10,272 bases of DNA from Ignavibacteriales bacterium (GTDB taxonomy: Bacteria; Bacteroidota; Ignavibacteria; UBA10030; SZUA-254): positions 1 to 10,272 of the forward strand of contig JACQYX010000032.1 of the NCBI GenBank assembly GCA_016207985.1, given 5' to 3'. Every line of letters starts with the position of its first letter. Within the stretch, counting starts at the first letter, position 1. Shown piece after piece: positions 1 through 4,878 of this stretch. The position numbers and the translations under genes are program-made. Under the pieces are notes generated by a model, which saw only the letters and a list, made by a program, of their open reading frames with translations, did not search any database and was not told where the DNA came from.

Positions 1-181
1 GCGATTACCCTGGCCCAAGGAGGAAGTTGACAGGCGACTACATGAAATTATGAAGAACATTCACCAATCGTGCCTTGAAAAAGCGGAGAAGTATGGCGCA
101 CCCGGTAATTATGTTAACGGGGCAAATATTGCTGGTTTCCTAAAAGTAGCTGATGCAATGATGGATCAGGGCTTGGTGTAA
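1..181 (+). CDS. gdhA: NADP-type glutamate dehydrogenase, C-terminal end only (gdhA copy 1)
   Basis: This is the last 59 codons of a gene that begins before the window. The reading frame starts at base 2 and ends with TAA at 179-181. The enzyme family catalyses reversible amination of 2-oxoglutarate to glutamate with NADPH in the cytoplasm. The identification rests on the tail containing GNYVNGANI and GFLKVADAMMDQG, which is the C-terminal signature of hexameric GdhA. It aligns without gaps to the tail of the complete gdhA at 3365-4726; by hand I count 40 of 59 identical residues, so the two are paralogues rather than a recent copy. The catalytic lysines and the Rossmann fold lie outside the window and cannot be checked. 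A weak hairpin follows the stop. Confidence 0.93.
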   Translation, partial: RLPWPKEEVDRRLHEIMKNIHQSCLEKAEKYGAPGNYVNGANIAGFLKVADAMMDQGLV

Positions 182-198
182 TTTATTGATTATCGTAT

Positions 199-220
199 TC
201 TCCCTGATAATAAAGGGAGA
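199..220 (+). terminator. Weak hairpin after gdhA copy 1, possible terminator
   Basis: TCTCCCT (199-205) pairs with AGGGAGA (214-220) around an 8-base A/T loop. A T-rich but interrupted stretch (TGTTATTCTTT) follows, with no clean U-run. It lies 18 bases after the gdhA stop, where a terminator or 3' processing hairpin is expected. The 7-bp stem and poor U-tract make it a weak candidate, and read-through into the next gene is possible. Confidence 0.4.
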
Positions 221-241
221 TGTTATTCTTTAAAAAATAAT

Positions 242-264
242 TAAATCCACTTGAATGGGTTGAG
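242..264 (+). other. Relic of an N-terminal coding segment upstream of copy A
   Basis: Bases 242-254 are identical to 4904-4916 inside the first codons of copy B. After a 6-base gap relative to copy B, 256-264 (TGGGTTGAG) matches TGGGTCGAG at 4924-4932. Read in the frame starting at 241 this gives NPLEWVE, against NPLDSLWVE in copy B, so the gap removes exactly two codons. The frame is closed by TAA at 238-240 and has no usable start before ATG 301, so it is probably no longer translated. I read it as a remnant of the ancestral N-terminus of the gene at 314. Confidence 0.45.
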
Positions 265-313
265 GTATTTCCTAAACCTGTTCCCAAAGTTGATATTTCT
301 ATGACGTCATTCT

Positions 314-3208
314 ATGACAAAAATCGATCATCTTAAGATTGAAGATATTCATGGAAGCAGGATTAAAACGTTTCAGAAGCTGATGCGTTTTAAAATCCGG
401 GATATCCTGCTTGTTTCCAGTCTGTATGATAATTATCTTTTTGAGGAAGATGGTCGATTGTACGAGCTCATTCGTCAGGAATTTCAGGTTCTCAATCTCA
501 GTCACCCACCGGAAATTACTCACGTTACCGATGGAGTCGAGGCAATTGAATTGGCAGCGGTTGAAGAGCACTTTGATTTGATTATCACAACACTTCACAT
601 TGAAGATATGCATGTAACGAAGTTCGCCAAGGCGGTTCGTGAAGCAGGTTTAAAAACTCCTATCGTCGTTCTTGCATACGATAACAAGGAATTGCAAGAG
701 CTTATAGAGAATTATGATATATCGGTTTTCGAAAAAATATTCATCTGGCAGGGTGATTATCGTCTGCTGATAGGTATTATTAAATATCTCGAAGACAGGC
801 TGAACGTAGAGAACGATACGCTCTTGGTGGGTGTTCAGTCGATCATTCTTGTGGAAGACAATATTAAGTTTTATTCTTCATACCTTCCCCTTATCTATAC
901 AGAGATATTGAACCAATCGAAGCGCCTTATACTTGAAGGAATCAATGTAACTCACCGATTGTTAAGAACTCGGGCGAGACCGAAGATTCTTCTCTGTACA
1001 ACTTACGAAGAGGCATGGAATTATTTTGAGAAATATCAAGATTTCGTTCTTGGTGTTATCTCCGATGTCAGTTTTATACATAACAGTGTAAGGGATCCGG
1101 ATGCGGGATTCAGTTTTGCAAAGAACGTGATAAGCAAACATGCAGATATTCCCATTCTGCTTCAAACGAGCAGTACGGAACATGAGATGAAAGCAAAAGA
1201 GATTGGGGCGTCTTTCTTGTTGAAGAATTCACCGCGCCTCCTAAAAAATTTACGCCGTTTTATGATGAACAACTTCGGTTTCGGTGATTTCATCTTCCGC
1301 ACACCCGATGGAAAACAGGTTAGCCGCGCTCACGACCTTAAGACATTGGAAGAGCAGCTGCAGATTGTGCCTGTAGAGAGTATTCAATATCATGCCGAAC
1401 GTAACCACTTTTCAGTGTGGCTCAAAGCGAGAACTGAATTCTGGCTTGCCCATCGATTGCGTCCACGTAAAGTTTCGGATTTCGCATCCATTGAGGATCT
1501 TCGTCGTGAATTATTATGTTCCCTCAAACTTTATCGTGAGCTTCAGCAGCGGGGTATCATAACTGAATTCAATCCGGAAACGTTCGACCCGAAGAATAGT
1601 TTCGCCCGGGTCGGCGGCGGATCGCTTGGTGGGAAAGCCCGAGGTCTGGGATTTGTCAATCAATTGATCAGCAATTACAATATTCAGGACAAGTTTGCCG
1701 ACGTTGAGATCTCCGTTCCCTCGGCTATAGTAATTGCTACAGACGTGTTCGATCAGTTTTTAGATGAGAACCGACTCCATGATTTTGCCCTAAGTGCGAT
1801 CGAAGATGATGAAATCAAAAAGAGATTCTTAGAAGCTCCAAAGTTTTCAGAAGATATCAAAATAAAATTATCACAATTTCTCGAGATCATCCACGAGCCG
1901 TTGGCGGTTCGCTCGTCGAGTTTGTTGGAAGATTCCCAGTATCAGCCGTTTGCCGGAGTGTACCAGACGTTCATGATTCCGAATAATAACGCTTCGAAAG
2001 AAATACGCTTGCAGGAATTGCTTCAAAGTATCAAGTTAGTCTATGCTTCAACGTTCTTTCGCAAAGTTAAAGATTACATGAAGGCGACGTCTTACCGTTT
2101 GGAAGAAGAGAAAATGGCGGTCATCGTACAAAGGATGGTAGGTGCAGAACACAAAGGAAGGTTTTATCCGGATTTTGCAGGCGTTGCCAAATCGTATAAC
2201 TTTTATCCGGTCCCACCGCAAGCATCAGTCGATGGAATCGTTCTTGTTGCACTAGGACTCGGGAAAACTGTTGTTGAAGGAGGCAATACTGTTCGCTTTT
2301 GTCCTAAGTACCCCAGGCATCTCATGCAATTCTTTAATACTATAGAGACATTAAAAAATGCACAGCAAGACTTTTATGCTTTGAATCTCGCATATGGACT
2401 TGAGGATAATGGACACATATCGCCTGATAAGTTTGTTGAAAAATACGATATGGGTATCGCTGAAACGGATCAGACTTTGTTCTATGTCGGCTCAACATAT
2501 TCTACCGAAAATGAAACAGTCTATGACGGTATATCGCGAAGCGGGAAAAGAGTTGTAACGTTCGCACCAATCTTGAAGCATAAGATTTATCCACTTCCCG
2601 AGATACTTGAATTAATGCTGCGTTATGGAACGTGGGGAATAGGTACGCAAGTTGAGATTGAGTTCGCTGCTAACATGGACATCCCGCCCGCCAAGCCTAA
2701 AGAGTTTGCCATGCTCCAAATCAGACCTATGGTTCTGAGTCGTGAACTGGAAGAACTTGATGTTGAAAGAAATATAGAGGACCTTATTTGCCAAAGCCAG
2801 ATGGTACTTGGAAATGGATCGATAAAGAATATACACGACTTAGTATTCGTGGATATTGAAAAGTTCGATAGATCGAAAAGTAGAGACGTTTCAGAAGAAA
2901 TTAGTCAGATCAATTCAAAACTGATTGCTTTGAGAAAACCTTATATTCTCATTGAAGCGGGTTTTAAGGATATCAACGTCACGCCGTCTCAAGGATCGCA
3001 CTTTTTTCAGAACATAACATCGTTTAGGGTGGGATATTTTACGGTTGACTCGTCGAATCAATTGGGATTTATCGATTGGCATTGGCTGCGTTCTCAACAA
3101 GCCGTTGATGAATTCAATTATACACGTCATCTGAGCTTAAGTGCACCAATGACGATAAAGATCAATGGACATAAGAATAAGGGGATTATTTTGAAACCGG
3201 GGAAGTAG
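314..3208 (+). CDS. Tandem-receiver / PEP-synthase-like ATP-grasp protein, copy A
   Basis: Role unknown; a signalling or phosphotransfer protein is inferred. Residues about 30-165 look like a receiver fold that has lost its acidic pair (ILLVSSLYD) and phospho-aspartate (LIITTLH, 89-95). Residues about 176-320 form a second receiver with expected positions kept: E181/D182, D251 in VISDVSF, T285/S286 and K304. Residues about 430-807 match the PEP synthase/PPDK N-terminal ATP-grasp domain: GGGSLGGKARGLG (434-446), VRSSSLLED (532-540), FAGVY (546-550), VEIEFA (780-785) and LQIRP (801-805). The roughly 150-residue tail ends TIKINGHKNKGIILKPGK. No classical GG-(T/S)-(S/C)-H phospho-histidine motif or PEP-binding barrel is present. 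Relative to copy B, 28 residues are missing between I880 and E881. ATG 314 is the first start after an in-frame TGA at 302, and no Shine-Dalgarno is visible. It follows gdhA copy 1 by 132 bases. Confidence 0.85.
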   Translation: MTKIDHLKIEDIHGSRIKTFQKLMRFKIRDILLVSSLYDNYLFEEDGRLYELIRQEFQVLNLSHPPEITHVTDGVEAIELAAVEEHFDLIITTLHIEDMHVTKFAKAVREAGLKTPIVVLAYDNKELQELIENYDISVFEKIFIWQGDYRLLIGIIKYLEDRLNVENDTLLVGVQSIILVEDNIKFYSSYLPLIYTEILNQSKRLILEGINVTHRLLRTRARPKILLCTTYEEAWNYFEKYQDFVLGVISDVSFIHNSVRDPDAGFSFAKNVISKHADIPILLQTSSTEHEMKAKEIGASFLLKNSPRLLKNLRRFMMNNFGFGDFIFRTPDGKQVSRAHDLKTLEEQLQIVPVESIQYHAERNHFSVWLKARTEFWLAHRLRPRKVSDFASIEDLRRELLCSLKLYRELQQRGIITEFNPETFDPKNSFARVGGGSLGGKARGLGFVNQLISNYNIQDKFADVEISVPSAIVIATDVFDQFLDENRLHDFALSAIEDDEIKKRFLEAPKFSEDIKIKLSQFLEIIHEPLAVRSSSLLEDSQYQPFAGVYQTFMIPNNNASKEIRLQELLQSIKLVYASTFFRKVKDYMKATSYRLEEEKMAVIVQRMVGAEHKGRFYPDFAGVAKSYNFYPVPPQASVDGIVLVALGLGKTVVEGGNTVRFCPKYPRHLMQFFNTIETLKNAQQDFYALNLAYGLEDNGHISPDKFVEKYDMGIAETDQTLFYVGSTYSTENETVYDGISRSGKRVVTFAPILKHKIYPLPEILELMLRYGTWGIGTQVEIEFAANMDIPPAKPKEFAMLQIRPMVLSRELEELDVERNIEDLICQSQMVLGNGSIKNIHDLVFVDIEKFDRSKSRDVSEEISQINSKLIALRKPYILIEAGFKDINVTPSQGSHFFQNITSFRVGYFTVDSSNQLGFIDWHWLRSQQAVDEFNYTRHLSLSAPMTIKINGHKNKGIILKPGK
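1432..1570 (+). repeat. Pair of 10-bp direct repeats inside copy A
   Basis: AACTGAATTC occurs at 1432-1441 and again at 1561-1570. The two start points are 129 bases (43 codons) apart, so recombination between them would stay in frame. They lie inside the segment that copy B lacks, at codons for TEF in both places. The repeat may be chance at this length, and the junction in copy B does not correspond exactly to recombination at these sites. Confidence 0.35.
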
Positions 3209-3353
3209 AGTATTTATAGAATTCCACAAAACCGGTGTTTGGCAATCTCGGAAGTAAGATGTAAATTTTCTAAGCCTAAATTGAGAATAAAAAAAAATAA
3301 ATAATTGTAGAATAACTACTATATTAATTACAAATCCAACATAAAATATTTTT

Positions 3354-3359
3354 AGGAGA
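3354..3359 (+). promoter_or_regulatory. Ribosome binding site of gdhA copy 2
   Basis: AGGAGA stands 5 bases before ATG 3365. It is a strong site compared with the other long genes here: copy A, copy B and ald have no clear one. This supports the start chosen and suggests efficient translation of this dehydrogenase. An A-rich spacer with a run of nine A (3289-3297) lies upstream; I could not fix a promoter in it. Confidence 0.8.
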
Positions 3360-3364
3360 AATAT

Positions 3365-4726
3365 ATGTCCGAATACGTAAAAGAATTAATGGCAATGGTA
3401 AAGGCGAAAAATCCGGCAGAACCTGAGTTTCATCAGGCAGTGCAGGAAGTTGCTGAATCACTTGCTTTAGTGTTCGAGCGCCATCCGGAATATCGCACAG
3501 CGAAAATTTTGGAGCGAATAATTGAACCTGAACGTGTAATTTTGTTCCGCGTACCATGGGTCGATAGCAAAGGTGATGTTCATGTCAATCGTGGATTCCG
3601 CATTGAAATGAACAGTGCAATCGGTCCGTATAAAGGTGGATTACGATTCCATCCATCCGTCAATCTTGGAATACTAAAATTCTTGGCATTCGAGCAAGTA
3701 TTTAAGAACAGCCTGACGACGCTCCCTATGGGCGGAGGTAAAGGTGGATCAGATTTCGATCCCAAGGGAAAGAGTGATGTAGATGTTATGCGATTTTGCC
3801 AAGCTTTCATGAGCGAGTTACAGCGACATATTGGTCCCGATACCGATGTACCGGCAGGTGATATAGGCGTAGGCGGTCGTGAAATCGGCTTCATGTTTGG
3901 TCAGTATAAAAAATTAAGAAACGAATTCACCGGTGTTCTTACCGGAAAGGGTTTAAATTGGGGTGGTTCACTCATTCGTCCGGAAGCAACTGGATATGGT
4001 GCAGTTTACTTCGCTGCTGAAATGTTAGGTACTCGGAAACAAACACTCGAGGGGAAAAAATGCTTAGTCTCTGGCAGCGGAAACGTTGCTCAATATACCG
4101 TCGAGAAAATAAATCAGCTCGGTGGTAAAGCAGTTACCCTATCCGATTCGAATGGTTATATCTATGATGAAGCTGGAATTTCACCCGAGAAGCTGGCATT
4201 CGTTATGGAATTGAAAAATGTTCGCCGTGGAAGAATAAAAGAAGATGCTGATAAATACAAATCAGCAGTTTACGCACCGCTCACCGGCAAAGAAGATGCT
4301 AATCCCCTTTGGAACCGCAAAGCAGATTGTGCATTCCCAAGCGCTACACAAAATGAAATCAACGATAAGGATGCACAGAACCTTGTGAAGAATGGTGTCT
4401 ATGTGGTTAGCGAAGGTGCAAATATGCCGACTACTATCGATGGCGTTAATGTATTTCTAAACGCTAAGATTCTCTATGGTCCCGGTAAGGCTGCCAATGC
4501 AGGTGGCGTTGCTACCTCAGGCTTAGAGATGTCGCAGAACAGCATGCGGATGTCATGGACGCGAGAAGAAGTGGATAATAAATTACATCATATTATGAAA
4601 AGTATTCATAAGACTTGTGTAACAATTGCAGATCGCTTCGGTACTCCGGGTAACTATGTAAACGGGGCGAATATCGGCGGCTTCCTGAAAGTTGCTGATG
4701 CTATGATGGATCAGGGTGTTGTGTAA
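3365..4726 (+). CDS. gdhA: NADP-type glutamate dehydrogenase (gdhA copy 2)
   Basis: Hexameric cytoplasmic enzyme expected to form glutamate from 2-oxoglutarate, ammonia and NADPH. At 453 residues it is close to the usual length of about 450 for this family (E. coli GdhA 447). Visible motifs in order: VPWVDSKGDVHVNRGFRI (63-80), substrate-pocket lysine K90 in GPYKGGLRFHP, PMGGGKGGSDFDP with K126, PAGDIGVGGREIG with the catalytic aspartate near D166, Rossmann loop GSGNVAQ (237-243), SDSNG (260-264), and the C-terminal GNYVNGANIGGFLKVADAMMDQG. All key residues I can place are present, so the enzyme should be active. The NADP preference comes from the family, not from a decisive residue. The start is fixed by AGGAGA 5 bases upstream. 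It lies 156 bases after copy A and 152 before copy B, mirroring gdhA copy 1 and copy A. Confidence 0.97.
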   Translation: MSEYVKELMAMVKAKNPAEPEFHQAVQEVAESLALVFERHPEYRTAKILERIIEPERVILFRVPWVDSKGDVHVNRGFRIEMNSAIGPYKGGLRFHPSVNLGILKFLAFEQVFKNSLTTLPMGGGKGGSDFDPKGKSDVDVMRFCQAFMSELQRHIGPDTDVPAGDIGVGGREIGFMFGQYKKLRNEFTGVLTGKGLNWGGSLIRPEATGYGAVYFAAEMLGTRKQTLEGKKCLVSGSGNVAQYTVEKINQLGGKAVTLSDSNGYIYDEAGISPEKLAFVMELKNVRRGRIKEDADKYKSAVYAPLTGKEDANPLWNRKADCAFPSATQNEINDKDAQNLVKNGVYVVSEGANMPTTIDGVNVFLNAKILYGPGKAANAGGVATSGLEMSQNSMRMSWTREEVDNKLHHIMKSIHKTCVTIADRFGTPGNYVNGANIGGFLKVADAMMDQGVV

Positions 4727-4754
4727 TTCCGTAACACCATCTCAGTGATACTTA

Positions 4755-4784
4755 TGTAGAGACGGGATCAAATCCGTCTCTACA
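4755..4784 (+). terminator. Strong palindrome after gdhA copy 2 (terminator or REP-like repeat)
   Basis: TGTAGAGACGG (4755-4765) pairs perfectly with CCGTCTCTACA (4774-4784), giving an 11-bp stem around the 8-base loop GATCAAAT. TTTAATAAAT follows. Placed 28 bases after the gdhA stop, it could end that transcript or protect its 3' end. The near-symmetrical arms resemble dispersed GTAGAGACG-type palindromes that I recall from several bacterial genomes, so it may be a repeat element. Only one copy occurs in this window. Confidence 0.65.
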
Positions 4785-4812
4785 TTTAATAAATCTTACC
4801 GAGGAGTAAATC

Positions 4813-4851
4813 TTGTTCAAGGATGTTGTTCTATTAAAGAATCTTTTGTAA
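4813..4851 (+). other. Possible 12-codon leader ORF upstream of copy B
   Basis: GAGGAG (4801-4806) sits 6 bases before TTG 4813, which opens a 12-codon frame (reading MFKDVVLLKNLL if started with Met) closed by TAA 4849-4851. The site is far stronger than anything in front of copy B itself, whose ATG is 27 bases further on. It has no regulatory codon run that would suggest classical attenuation. It could be a translated leader, a leftover of an older gene start, or chance in A/T-rich spacer DNA. Confidence 0.22.
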
Positions 4852-4878
4852 TTTGATAATGTATAATTAAAGATTGAT

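Noticed and set aside
314..3208. Annotation of copy A (and copy B) as phosphoenolpyruvate synthase, ppsA
   Set aside because: Only the ATP-grasp portion matches. The classical phospho-histidine motif and PEP-binding barrel are not visible, and receivers occupy the N-terminus.
3580..3894. Open frame of 104 codons on the minus strand
   Set aside because: It lies wholly inside the well-supported gdhA copy 2 in antisense, with no recognisable domain; a shadow of coding bias.
4846..4867. TTGTAA and TATAAT upstream of copy B as a promoter
   Set aside because: The two boxes are only 10 bases apart, far from the usual 16-18, and TATAAT is 11 bases from the ATG; likely chance in A/T-rich DNA.
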